Program-made: the position numbers and the translations under genes
The notes under the pieces: generated by a model
Told to the model about the DNA's origin: nothing
What the model saw: the letters and a program-made list of their open reading frames with translations, nothing else
Databases searched by the model: none
Shown: positions 9,032 through 17,607 of the stretch, in pieces
Layout of the letters: each line of letters begins with the position of its first letter
Numbering within the stretch: the first letter of the stretch is position 1
Source of the DNA: Chlorobiota bacterium
GTDB lineage: Bacteria > Bacteroidota > Bacteroidia > Bacteroidales > JAADGE01
DNA length: 64,000 bases
Assembly (NCBI GenBank): GCA_013152535.1
Contig: JAADGE010000051.1
Coordinates: 1-64,000 of the forward strand
Reading direction: 5' to 3'

Positions 9032-9613
9032 TTATAAGCCTAACAGAGTATCAATTTTTGTTTTATCAAAACCTACAATTACTTGTCCGGCAATAATACT
9101 TTGCGGAACACCCTGTTGACCACTCCTTTTTACCATATCTTCAGCGGCTTTTTGGTCTTTCGACACATCAATATTTTTGAATTTGATATTATTATCGCGA
9201 AGATAGCTTTTTAATCTGTTGCACCAAGAACATGTAGGTGTGGAATACACAGTTACACTTTTCTGAGATTTCTCACTTCCGGAATTTGATGCTGTGTAAA
9301 ATGAATCGGAAAATAATGTCAAATAGTATGATACGTCATTACATCCTTTATATATGCCTTTAAATTCAGAGTTTTCAAATTTAAGTAATGAAGGAACAGA
9401 AGTAACAGAATATTCAGGGTGAATGTCACGAACATTGTTAACATCGGCAAAAAATACATTCGTATCCTGACCTACTTTATCAACTGCCTCCGAAATGCTT
9501 CTGTGAGCACAATTACTTTGTTCCGAATTTGTTTTATAAATCAATAACCAAAAATCAGTTTGATTTCTTATTTTATTGTTAAAATCTTGTAGTGAATTTA
9601 CTTGAATCATCAT
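9032..9613 (-). CDS. Thioredoxin-like/glutaredoxin fusion protein
   Basis: 193 residues, no signal peptide, so cytoplasmic. Residues 1-105 look like a thioredoxin fold (NVFFADVNNVRDIHPEYSVTSVPSLL, with the cis-Pro segment SVPS) but the CxxC position reads SEQSNCAH, with a single Cys, so this half is probably redox-inactive or monothiol. Residues 115-193 form a glutaredoxin: VTVYSTPTCSWCNRLK with the CSWC active site, then GVPQSIIAGQVIVGFD with the cis-Pro and the C-terminal GF. This layout suggests a reductase or disulfide-exchange enzyme whose N-terminal half selects partners. It stands just upstream of groS. The fusion is seen directly; the target is unknown. Confidence 0.83.
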   Translation of the reverse strand: MMIQVNSLQDFNNKIRNQTDFWLLIYKTNSEQSNCAHRSISEAVDKVGQDTNVFFADVNNVRDIHPEYSVTSVPSLLKFENSEFKGIYKGCNDVSYYLTLFSDSFYTASNSGSEKSQKSVTVYSTPTCSWCNRLKSYLRDNNIKFKNIDVSKDQKAAEDMVKRSGQQGVPQSIIAGQVIVGFDKTKIDTLLGL

Positions 9614-9834
9614 TTTTAAAGTTTCAAATCCTACCGGTATTTTACAATTGGTATGCCGGATATAAAAAAATGAAGAAATGACAGTCTCTCTAAACAGTTA
9701 AAAATGCAAAGTTAAAAGTCGAGAATTTTACTGTCTGAATTTCAGAACATTAAACTTTTATGCTAATATTTGCTCAAAACAACTCAGAATTATTATTCTT
9801 AAAATAGTTATGCCGGAATGACGGAAATTGTCAT

Positions 9835-9867
9835 AAAAAAACCCGCCGAAAATTCGGCGGGTTTTTA
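9835..9867. terminator. Bidirectional intrinsic terminator
   Basis: ACCCGCCGAA, 2-base loop, then TTCGGCGGGT, with six A before and five T after, so a U-tract follows the hairpin in either direction. It lies just past the stop of the minus-strand TonB-dependent receptor. Confidence 0.85.
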
Positions 9868-9882
9868 AAATAATTCAAATAT

Positions 9883-12606
9883 TTAGAAAGTTAACACAAC
9901 ACCTGCATTGAAAGTTCTCGGTAAACCAAGATAAACTTCTGCAGAATTAACGGTATGTGAAAATCTATTATCATAACCGTAAAATCCGTTGTATTTACTG
10001 TTATCAACTGCATCTTGAATATACATTGTGTCAAATAAGTTGAAAACATGTCCGAAAACTTCAACACCGATTTTTCCTTGTAAAGGAAGTTTATAAGAGA
10101 AGTGCATATCAGCTAAGAAATATGCCGGTGCTTCCCAAACTTGTTTTGTGTCATTTACGTCTGTTCTGGTAAAAGGATTCCAGTCAGCATAATTTTTGGT
10201 ATAGTATCTGCCGTCAAATTGAAATCTTAATCCTTTAATCGGAATAATTGTTAACATTCCGCCGAATTGAGTTTGAGGAGCATCTCCTACTTTTAAACCG
10301 TTTGCAAAAATACTGTATGTCGTATCTGTTACTGTAGTTTCATTATAATATTTAAATCTGCCGGTAATATCATTAGTATATTCCCAATTTCCGAATGATG
10401 CCATAGCACCTATTGCAATAAAATCAACCGGATGATAGTTTCCTTCAAATTCAAATCCGCTGTGTTTTTGATCAATTCCGTTAATAAATATATTAATATC
10501 ATTATTGTCTAAATCTCGAGTTCTGTAGTTAAGTGCTCTGTTTTCCCAAGTTGTATTATAATAATTAACTTTTATATCAAGATCTTTTGTCGGTGTTTGA
10601 TAATTTACACCAAACTCATAAGCTTTAAAAATTTCATTCTTGGAATTATCAACAAATTGACCTATGTCATCACTTATTACATTATCAAATATAGGTGATT
10701 TTGAAATATATCCGTAATTTCCGAAAATACTGAATCCGCCTACAGGTCGATAGCTTACGCCGCCTTTAATTTGATAACCCGGAAGTGTTTTTGATTCTAA
10801 ATATAATTCCTTTCCGTCGGTTCCTTTCCTGAAATGGTTTGTATAAGTATATTTTATGAAAGAATGACCGAAAGTTCCGTAAGCCGTAAATTTATTCGTG
10901 TTGTATTCGGCTTGAGCAAAATAACCAAACCAATCTACAGTATTTGTAAAATGATAAGCAATTTTATCACCTAATACTTTATTATAATCAGAAGGACTGT
11001 CAAATTCATTCCCGCTATAAACAAAGAATTTGCCTCCTATTAAGTCTCTTACTTCTCTGAAGTGGTCAATTTTTGCTTTTCTCCAGTCAATACCGATTTG
11101 TCCTTTAAAATGATCGCTGAACAAAATTTGGGCTCTGGAAATAGCACCGATTGTCCATTGGTTATTAACACTGTTTCTTAAAATACCGAATGCGGTATCT
11201 GTTGCTGTATTATTTTTATACGTTTCGTCCCAACTTACAAATCTTGAAGGACTTGTAATCCCGGCATTATAATTCCATTTCATATCTCCGTATGTTCCTG
11301 AACCACCGCCTGTTCCTCCTGAATAGTATAAAGTAGTATATTGTTTTACTTTAGGAGACCAAGTAGCATACCAGTTTAAGTTTGCTAAAGGTTTGTGATA
11401 ATAATTTTCTCTTTCACTCATAAAGTTAGCGTTATTTCGGTTATGAGTTTTACCGCTCCACCATTGCTGACCATTATAATCAACAGTAATAGGACTCCAA
11501 TTTTCATTATAAAAACGACCTCCTTTGGCATCAGCAAATCCCGGATATTGTTCTTTTGCATCAGCTTCAGGAAATTTTAATAATGTACTGTCATCTGCAC
11601 CTATTTCTTTTGCATAATCATGACTGTATGCAGCTACATTTTGTTTATATAAATTTTGCCCGTGACGTTGAGCTGCACCCAAAACAAATAATTCCAATTT
11701 GTGATTTTTGTTCACTTTATAAGAAGAACCTAAATAGTATGCAAAAGCTTTTGTGAATGTTCCGTCAATAATACCGTTGCCTTGTTTTCCTACGAAACTT
11801 GCACTTAACGCAAATTTATCATTAATCAAACCGGTATTACCGCTTAATGACATTTTCATAAAATTGCCTGAGCCGTATTCTAATTTAGCTGAACCTCCGG
11901 CTGTTTTTTCAGCAGGGCTGGTAATAATATTCATTGTACCGCCGATAGAAGGTGTTGCTAAATTTACGGCACTTAAACCTCTTTGCATTTGTATGGATGA
12001 TGTTGCATCGGCTACACCATCCCAATTTGACCAATAAACCCAACCGTTTTCCATATCATTTACCGGAACACCGTTAATCATAATAGCAACATTTCTTTGG
12101 TTAAATCCGCGAACGTTGATACGAGCATCACCTGCACCGCCGCCGCCTGCTGTTGAATATACACTCGGAGTCATATTCATTACCAACGGTAAATCTCTTG
12201 AGCCGAGTTGTTGTTCAATTTCTTTTTTTGTAACATCAGAAAATGCTACCGGTGTTTCTCTTTCTTTGGCACGATCGGCTATAATCAATATTTCTGCCAA
12301 TTCAGCATTTTCAGGTTTCAATGTAATATTAATTGTTCCTGCTTTAACGGCAACTTCCTGTGTTGCCATACCCACATAAGAAAATACCAGAAATTGAGCA
12401 CCCGCAGGAACTTCAATTTTATATTTCCCGTCAGTTCCCGAAACTACAGCTACGGTTGTTCCTTTTACCATAATGGTTACACCCGGTAATACCGTACCGT
12501 CGTCAGCAGTTACAGTACCGTTTACACTTGTTTGAGCAAAAGTAAATGCCGTAAAAAAAACAAATGTAAATAACAATAAAAACTTGTTTAAATTTCTCAT
12601 AATCAA
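9883..12606 (-). CDS. TonB-dependent outer-membrane receptor
   Basis: 907 residues. Signal peptide at 1-24 (NKFLLLFTFVFFTAFTFAQ), then a carboxypeptidase-regulatory-like domain (about 25-105: VNGTVTADDGTVLPGVTIMVKGT, ending in FSYVGMATQEV). A plug domain follows with RINVRGFNQRNVAIMINGVPV and GGTMNIIT, then a beta-barrel ending in aromatic residues (GVVLTF). Such receptors import siderophores, cobamides, glycans or other ligands across the outer membrane with TonB-ExbBD energy. No SusD-like partner is present, so a glycan (SusCD) role is unlikely; the ligand is not evident. It is transcribed away from a close paralogue at 12834. ATG at 12606 and ATG at 12600 are both possible starts. The neighbour arrangement suggests a receptor pair, possibly for related ligands. 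Confidence 0.92.
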   Translation of the reverse strand: MIMRNLNKFLLLFTFVFFTAFTFAQTSVNGTVTADDGTVLPGVTIMVKGTTVAVVSGTDGKYKIEVPAGAQFLVFSYVGMATQEVAVKAGTINITLKPENAELAEILIIADRAKERETPVAFSDVTKKEIEQQLGSRDLPLVMNMTPSVYSTAGGGGAGDARINVRGFNQRNVAIMINGVPVNDMENGWVYWSNWDGVADATSSIQMQRGLSAVNLATPSIGGTMNIITSPAEKTAGGSAKLEYGSGNFMKMSLSGNTGLINDKFALSASFVGKQGNGIIDGTFTKAFAYYLGSSYKVNKNHKLELFVLGAAQRHGQNLYKQNVAAYSHDYAKEIGADDSTLLKFPEADAKEQYPGFADAKGGRFYNENWSPITVDYNGQQWWSGKTHNRNNANFMSERENYYHKPLANLNWYATWSPKVKQYTTLYYSGGTGGGSGTYGDMKWNYNAGITSPSRFVSWDETYKNNTATDTAFGILRNSVNNQWTIGAISRAQILFSDHFKGQIGIDWRKAKIDHFREVRDLIGGKFFVYSGNEFDSPSDYNKVLGDKIAYHFTNTVDWFGYFAQAEYNTNKFTAYGTFGHSFIKYTYTNHFRKGTDGKELYLESKTLPGYQIKGGVSYRPVGGFSIFGNYGYISKSPIFDNVISDDIGQFVDNSKNEIFKAYEFGVNYQTPTKDLDIKVNYYNTTWENRALNYRTRDLDNNDINIFINGIDQKHSGFEFEGNYHPVDFIAIGAMASFGNWEYTNDITGRFKYYNETTVTDTTYSIFANGLKVGDAPQTQFGGMLTIIPIKGLRFQFDGRYYTKNYADWNPFTRTDVNDTKQVWEAPAYFLADMHFSYKLPLQGKIGVEVFGHVFNLFDTMYIQDAVDNSKYNGFYGYDNRFSHTVNSAEVYLGLPRTFNAGVVLTF

Positions 12607-12833
12607 TTAGTTTTAATTTATAAACATTTTAAATAATCAATTGCAATTTAATATAAACTTTTTAAAAAATAAAATTTTAACGAGTTAAGTTTTTAACATA
12701 AATTTTTTAAATAGCTTTTATTCAAATACAAAAAAATGATGTTTTACAATATCGACAGACATTTAAATGAATAAAATATATTAACTTCGCATTTTATACT
12801 ATTTATTTTATTAATAATTAAAACAGTTGTTTT

Positions 12834-15380
12834 ATGAAAAGAAATTTATTTACTTTTATACTTTTACTTATTCTGAGCGGAATAAGTACAGGTATTGTTG
12901 CACAACAAACCGTAAAAGGTATTGTAACAGATGCCGGGGACAGTACACCGATTCCGGGTGTAACCGTTATGGTAAAAGGGACTGATATAGGAACAATTTC
13001 TGATATCAACGGTAACTATAAAATTAATGTTCCTCAAGGTAAAGATTATCTTGTTTTTTCATATGTCGGAATGAAAACGATTGAAATGAAAATTACCGGA
13101 ACAGAATTGAATGTTGCTTTAGCTCCGGAAAATGAAGAAATAGCGGAAATTATGGTTATTGCAAGTTTTGCAAAAGACAGGCATACACCGGTTTCGTTTT
13201 CAACAATTTCACCTGAAATAATTACCGAAAAATTAGGAAATCAAGAATTTCCCGAAATTTTAAAATCTACACCAAGTGTTTATGCAACCAAAGAAGGCGG
13301 CGGATACGGTGACAGTCGTATAAATCTGAGAGGTTTTGATTCCAGTAATATAGGTGTGTTAATAAACGGTGTTCCGGTTAACGGTATGGAAAACGGAAGA
13401 GTATATTGGAGTAACTGGGCAGGTTTATCTGACGTAACTCGAACTATGCAGGTTCAAAGAGGTCTCGGAGCTTCAAAACTTGCTATTTCATCTGTCGGCG
13501 GTACGATTAATATTATAACAAAAACAACCGATGCTAAAAAAGGCGGTTCGGTTTATCTTGTAACCGGTAATAACGGATACAGCAAAACAGCATTCACTTT
13601 GTCAACAGGTATACAGGATAACGGTTGGGCTGTAACTGTCAGCGGAAGTAAAACGCAAGGCGACGGTTATGTTCGCGGAACAAACTTTAAAGGATATTCG
13701 TATTTTTTTAATGTGTCAAAAAGATTAACCGATAATCAAACATTAGCATTAACAGCTTTCGGTGCACCGCAATGGCACAACCAAAGAAGTTCGCAACATT
13801 TTATAAGTACTTATTTAAGCAAACCCGACGGAGTTTTGTATAACTCAGATTTCGGATACAGAAACGGAAAAGTTTACGGAGGCGGATATGCGTATAATGA
13901 ATACCATAAACCTCAAATTTCATTAAATCACAATTGGAGTATTAATTCTGTAACAAATTTATCTACAGCGATATATGCATCTAAATCTACCGGAGGCGGA
14001 AGACGTATTTCCGGAACACAATCAAATTTATTAACATTTCAATATCCTTCGGGTGAACCCAATGCAGAAACCCTGATAACTCCTGACGGACATTTAGATT
14101 ATGATTCCGTTATGAAAATTAATCAGGCATCGAATACCGGTTCACAGGCGATTGTTGCTATGTCTAATAACTCACACGATTGGTACGGAATACTTTCAAG
14201 TTTAAATACTAAAGTCGGCGATATTAATATTACGGCAGGTATAGACGGAAGATATTACAAAGGATACCATTATCAGGTAGTTGATGATTTACTCGGCGGA
14301 AAATACTTTTTGGACGGAGCAAATGTAAACAGAGATGCAAGTACTCCTTTATATAAAGGTGATAAATTTGCATATTATAGTTTGGGTGAAGTTCTTTGGG
14401 AAGGTTTTTTTGCACAAGGTGAATATGTTGCCGAAAGTTTTTCCGGTTTTGTGTCAGGTTCTGTTTCAAACAGTTCATACAGAAGAACAGATTATTTTGC
14501 CTATACTCCTGAAGAAGGTCAAGTAACCGACTGGACTAACTTTCTGGGATACAGTGGTAAAGCAGGTGTAAATTATAATATTAACGAGCATCATAATATA
14601 TTTGCAAACGGCGGTTATTTCACGCGTGCACCGTTTTTTAAATATGCTTTTATAGGTCATACAAATACGTTTAATGAAGGAGCTAAAAACGAACGTGTTT
14701 TATCATCCGAGTTAGGATACGGATATCGTTCCGTAAAAGTAAATGCAAATGTGGCTTTATATCGTACAAAATGGATGGATAAGGCTTTAACCAGAACATT
14801 GGGACAAGAAACTGCTAATATTACAGGTTTAGATGCTTTGCATCAAGGTGTTGAAGCCGAATTAACCTATAAACCTTCACATAAACTTACCGTTAAAGGG
14901 ATGCTTTCCGTAGGAGATTGGATTTGGGAGAAAGATGTTGCTGCAGCAGTTTATGATCAAAATCAAGTATTTATGGATTCTGTTTTTATTTATTCAAAAG
15001 GTATTCATGTGGGTAATGCGGCACAAACAACAGCTGCTTTAGGAATAGATGCTGAAGTTTTACCGAAATTAACAATCGGTGTTGATGTAAATTATTATGC
15101 TAATCTGTATTCTTATTTTGATATAAATTCCAGAGTTAAGGAGTCGGATATCGGTGTTGATGCATGGAAAATGCCGGATTATACTTTAGCAGATTTCAAT
15201 GTGAAATATAAATTTAAAGTAGCCGGTTTAAATGCGGCAATTTACGGAAAAATCAATAATATTTTAGATACAGAATATATTGCCGATGCAACCGACGGTG
15301 TAACTCACGATTATGCAACATCTCCCGTTTTTTACGGTTTCGGAAGAACATGGTCAATAGCTTTAAAAGTCAGATTCTAA
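12834..15380 (+). CDS. TonB-dependent outer-membrane receptor, paralogue
   Basis: 848 residues. Signal peptide at 1-23 (ending GIVAQ), a carboxypeptidase-regulatory-like domain starting TVKGIVTDAGDSTPIPGVTVMVKGT, then a plug with RINLRGFDSSNIGVLINGVPV and GGTINIIT, then a barrel ending in IALKVRF. The plug is nearly collinear with that of the divergent receptor at 9883-12606 (shared PSVYxTxxGGGxGDxRINxRGF and the ME-NG-VYWSNW segment), so the two come from duplication. It is followed 18 bases later by a repeat-domain lipoprotein, likely its surface partner. A near-match promoter element, TAACTTCG, lies at 12782-12789, 45 bases before the ATG. Substrate unknown. Confidence 0.92.
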   Translation: MKRNLFTFILLLILSGISTGIVAQQTVKGIVTDAGDSTPIPGVTVMVKGTDIGTISDINGNYKINVPQGKDYLVFSYVGMKTIEMKITGTELNVALAPENEEIAEIMVIASFAKDRHTPVSFSTISPEIITEKLGNQEFPEILKSTPSVYATKEGGGYGDSRINLRGFDSSNIGVLINGVPVNGMENGRVYWSNWAGLSDVTRTMQVQRGLGASKLAISSVGGTINIITKTTDAKKGGSVYLVTGNNGYSKTAFTLSTGIQDNGWAVTVSGSKTQGDGYVRGTNFKGYSYFFNVSKRLTDNQTLALTAFGAPQWHNQRSSQHFISTYLSKPDGVLYNSDFGYRNGKVYGGGYAYNEYHKPQISLNHNWSINSVTNLSTAIYASKSTGGGRRISGTQSNLLTFQYPSGEPNAETLITPDGHLDYDSVMKINQASNTGSQAIVAMSNNSHDWYGILSSLNTKVGDINITAGIDGRYYKGYHYQVVDDLLGGKYFLDGANVNRDASTPLYKGDKFAYYSLGEVLWEGFFAQGEYVAESFSGFVSGSVSNSSYRRTDYFAYTPEEGQVTDWTNFLGYSGKAGVNYNINEHHNIFANGGYFTRAPFFKYAFIGHTNTFNEGAKNERVLSSELGYGYRSVKVNANVALYRTKWMDKALTRTLGQETANITGLDALHQGVEAELTYKPSHKLTVKGMLSVGDWIWEKDVAAAVYDQNQVFMDSVFIYSKGIHVGNAAQTTAALGIDAEVLPKLTIGVDVNYYANLYSYFDINSRVKESDIGVDAWKMPDYTLADFNVKYKFKVAGLNAAIYGKINNILDTEYIADATDGVTHDYATSPVFYGFGRTWSIALKVRF

Positions 15381-15398
15381 ACCTTAAAATTAATAAAA

Positions 15399-16742
15399 AT
15401 GAAAAAATATATAATAGTATCATTTATTTTCGGCTTACTGTTTACGGCGTGTAATCCGAATAAGGATATTTATAATGATATAAATAAAAATGAAACACCG
15501 TATTCAGAAACCGGATTAGAGTACACATTAACATCCGACGATTATACATATGCAAAATCAACAATTGAAGCATCTGCAACCAATCACTCAGATACTCTTT
15601 GGGCATCATATATTAAACAATACAGCAGTTTTAATACAAAATTTTCGGCATATAAATATATCCCTTCAATTTTGGCAAAAAATTTCCCTGCTTTAAATGA
15701 CGGCTCTAATATTGTTGTAACTTTTAACCAATATATAGGTCAGATGTACGGAGATATTATCACTGTTGTTTTAAATGATAATGACTACATTAATATGGGA
15801 GGAGATATTGCTACAAATAAATATTTTTCAGTCCCTGATGATTTAAATAAGTTACCGGGATTTTTATTAAGTAAACTTTCCAATGCTGAAGCAAATGAGT
15901 ATACAGAAGTATTTTATAAATATCCTGATAATGAGACAATTGCCGGAAGTTTTTATAAATTTAACGGTTATCAATGGACACTTGTTGAGAATTCAATAGT
16001 ATTAGCTCCCAATGATTATAATGAAATGGGAGCACCGGGCGGTACCAAAAATTATTTTTCTGAAGATGCGATGCCGGGTAATTATTTGCCTGAATTTTTA
16101 AAATTACATTATCCGTATGCTCAAGAAAGTGATGAATTAACAGTAGTATGTCATTTATTTGATTTTGAAAGTATTGTTTATGCTATTTCCTGTAATTATG
16201 ACGGTTCTGATTGGAAAATTAATTTTCCCGGAGAGGAAAGAGTTTCTCAATTTAAACATGACGAAGAAAAATGGTATTTTGACCCGACAGTTATTTTTAC
16301 TATGTCTGCTTCTGATTATCAGTTGATAGTAGATTATGTTACAGGAAACCCGAGTATTCCGAACGGATATCTTGATAGTTCTCACCCTGAAAATACTGAA
16401 TATTACTACGGAGCAAGTTCTCATTATGGGAATTTTAATCTTAAGCTGTCATATCGAAGACCTAATGACCCGTTGGGCTTATTAACTGATTTGTCAGATG
16501 CAGATGCTACTGCAAATGTTTGGGAAAGAATGAAAGAAGGTATTGTAGTAATGTTACAACAAAAATTTCCGAATGCTGTACCGTCAATTGAAGGTGTTGA
16601 TGTGCATTATTTTGTAACTTTCAAAGTTTATGACGGGGCAAGCTACTGGTATGTAATAGAATACAAGTGTACTGCATCAGGTACTCCGCCTACATTTGAA
16701 TTGGTTACTGATGCCGAAGATATATCCGGAACTGTTCAATAA
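15399..16742 (+). CDS. Lipoprotein with four copies of one repeated domain
   Basis: 447 residues. Lipobox LLFTAC gives a lipidated Cys18. I do not recognise a named family, but the mature protein repeats one pattern four times. Each unit opens with a strand ending in (D/N/S)DY: YTLTSDDY at 42, VVLNDNDY at 123, IVLAPNDY at 200, IFTMSASDY at 299. In the first three units about 30-45 residues later comes an amphipathic segment: YIPSILAKNFP, KLPGFLLSKL, YLPEFLKLHYP. The fourth has its counterpart VVMLQQKFP about 70 residues on. Then come beta strands (VVTFNQY, TEVFYKY, LTVVCHLF, YFVTFKVY), with a W-containing strand closing units 2, 3 and 4. The gene begins 18 bases after the TonB receptor and ends before a strong terminator, so the two form an operon. 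A surface-exposed ligand-capture role like SusD or HmuY partners is plausible but inferred. Confidence 0.82.
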   Translation: MKKYIIVSFIFGLLFTACNPNKDIYNDINKNETPYSETGLEYTLTSDDYTYAKSTIEASATNHSDTLWASYIKQYSSFNTKFSAYKYIPSILAKNFPALNDGSNIVVTFNQYIGQMYGDIITVVLNDNDYINMGGDIATNKYFSVPDDLNKLPGFLLSKLSNAEANEYTEVFYKYPDNETIAGSFYKFNGYQWTLVENSIVLAPNDYNEMGAPGGTKNYFSEDAMPGNYLPEFLKLHYPYAQESDELTVVCHLFDFESIVYAISCNYDGSDWKINFPGEERVSQFKHDEEKWYFDPTVIFTMSASDYQLIVDYVTGNPSIPNGYLDSSHPENTEYYYGASSHYGNFNLKLSYRRPNDPLGLLTDLSDADATANVWERMKEGIVVMLQQKFPNAVPSIEGVDVHYFVTFKVYDGASYWYVIEYKCTASGTPPTFELVTDAEDISGTVQ

Positions 16743-16764
16743 TTTATAAAATAACTAAAACTCA

Positions 16765-16797
16765 AAAACCGCAGCAAAATAAATCGCTGCGGTTTTT
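16765..16797 (+). terminator. Intrinsic terminator of the receptor-lipoprotein operon
   Basis: AAAACCGCAGC paired with GCTGCGGTTTT, loop about 10 bases, followed by a T run. It lies 22 bases after the lipoprotein stop. Confidence 0.88.
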
Positions 16798-16866
16798 TGT
16801 TATCTTACAGAACTTTAAACCACCTTATTAAGGTAAATCAGTTTTACCGACACGAAGCCTCAAAGC

Positions 16867-17073
16867 CTATATATTTTGAAATATTTTGACGTTTTGAAGT
16901 CGGTCGCCTTTGCTGCCGTATTTTGTACGTAATTTTTCAACGGTTTCTCCCTTTTTATCTCGAAGAATTTCAGTTAATCGAACTTTAAAATCTCTTAAGC
17001 TTTCATTCGGTTTTGATTCTGCTTTTAAAACCGTGCATTTATATAACTCCAGTTTATTTGAGCGATTCTTATT
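16867..17073 (-). pseudogene. Remnant of a larger protein, possibly the C-terminal part of a HerA-like (COG0433) ATPase
   Basis: A 68-codon open stretch with no start codon, bounded upstream by TAA at 17074-17076 and ending at TAG (16867-16869). It overlaps the 3' end of the 118-aa gene in another frame. The translation contains KPNESLRDFKVRLTEILRDK, then VEKLRTKYGSK and RLQN. This resembles the helical C-terminal segment of HerA-like ATP-binding proteins, which typically read pGESexdFxxRLxxxxRExRDxxvekLRxKYaxK. No Walker motifs or upstream body are present, so it would be a truncated relic. The match is from memory of the family and needs a search; chance coding is the alternative, though the composition is protein-like. 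Confidence 0.4.
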
Positions 17074-17381
17074 TTATTCTGTTTAATATCAAGGTCATTA
17101 AGTTCTAATACTATTTCTTCCGGAAAAAGACTTTTATAAAGCCTCGGTATTCCGGAAACAGCCCAACTGCCTTCGGTTAAATATTCAACTAAAAATAAAA
17201 TTTGCAGTTCTTTTGTAGTTTTCCAAACTTGGATATTATTTTTACTAAAAGCCATAGCAACAACATGTTTTGTTCCAAAAAACATTACATCAGAACATCT
17301 GTTGTCTTCATGTCCTCGAAATAGAATTGTATTTTTAGGAATAATGCAATAGCCGAATGTTTCAATTAACCTATCAGTCAT
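17025..17381 (-). CDS. Small unknown protein, third gene of the ThiF-ThiS cassette
   Basis: 118 residues, no signal peptide or membrane span. I do not recognise the family. The order ILFRGHEDN, then VMFFGTKHVVAMAF, then a strand-rich stretch (QILFLVEYL) and a Glu-containing end (FPEEIVLEL) recalls ADP-ribosyltransferase-like folds, where an (Y/F)RG strand is followed by an FF/FS strand and later a Glu. This is a loose resemblance only. It follows the ThiS-like gene by 12 bases and so is almost certainly co-expressed with the E1 and carrier. Its 3' end overlaps the coding remnant at 16867-17073. It could be a target, a transferase or a partner of the carrier; sequence alone does not decide. 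Confidence 0.7.
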   Translation of the reverse strand: MTDRLIETFGYCIIPKNTILFRGHEDNRCSDVMFFGTKHVVAMAFSKNNIQVWKTTKELQILFLVEYLTEGSWAVSGIPRLYKSLFPEEIVLELNDLDIKQNKIRIAQINWSYINARF

Positions 17382-17393
17382 TCTGCAATTTTT

Positions 17394-17597
17394 TTAACCG
17401 CCGCTTATTAAATGAATAATGTCAACATTATCTCCGTTTTTAACGACAGCGGTATCATATTGATTTTTCCGAATTAATTCTCTGTTTATTTTGATAACAA
17501 GAGCTTTAAAGGTAAATTTTTTTATTTTCAAAATTTCAGAAATTGTTAATTGCTCAAAATCAAAAGATTCACTTCTGTTATTTAATGTAATTGTCAT
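17394..17597 (-). CDS. ThiS/MoaD-like sulfur carrier protein
   Basis: 67 residues, the size of ThiS, with a beta-grasp pattern: MTITLNNRSESFDF, then LTISEILKIKKF, ALVIKINRELI, and a strand before HLISGG. The C-terminal Gly-Gly is the hallmark of carriers that are adenylated by a ThiF/MoeB-type E1 and then converted to a thiocarboxylate. It starts 10 bases after the ThiF-like gene, so the pair is translationally linked. ThiG, ThiH or MoaE are absent nearby, so the acceptor is not shown; the divergent oxidoreductase, which needs a dithiolene pterin cofactor, suggests a molybdopterin or tungstopterin role. That is inference. Confidence 0.85.
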   Translation of the reverse strand: MTITLNNRSESFDFEQLTISEILKIKKFTFKALVIKINRELIRKNQYDTAVVKNGDNVDIIHLISGG

Positions 17598-17607
17598 TTC
17601 CCCTGTA

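Noticed and set aside
11395-12489. Several plus-strand ORFs of 61-94 aa inside the first TonB receptor
   Set aside because: They are shadows in other frames of a gene with clear domain structure; none has recognisable motifs or starts.
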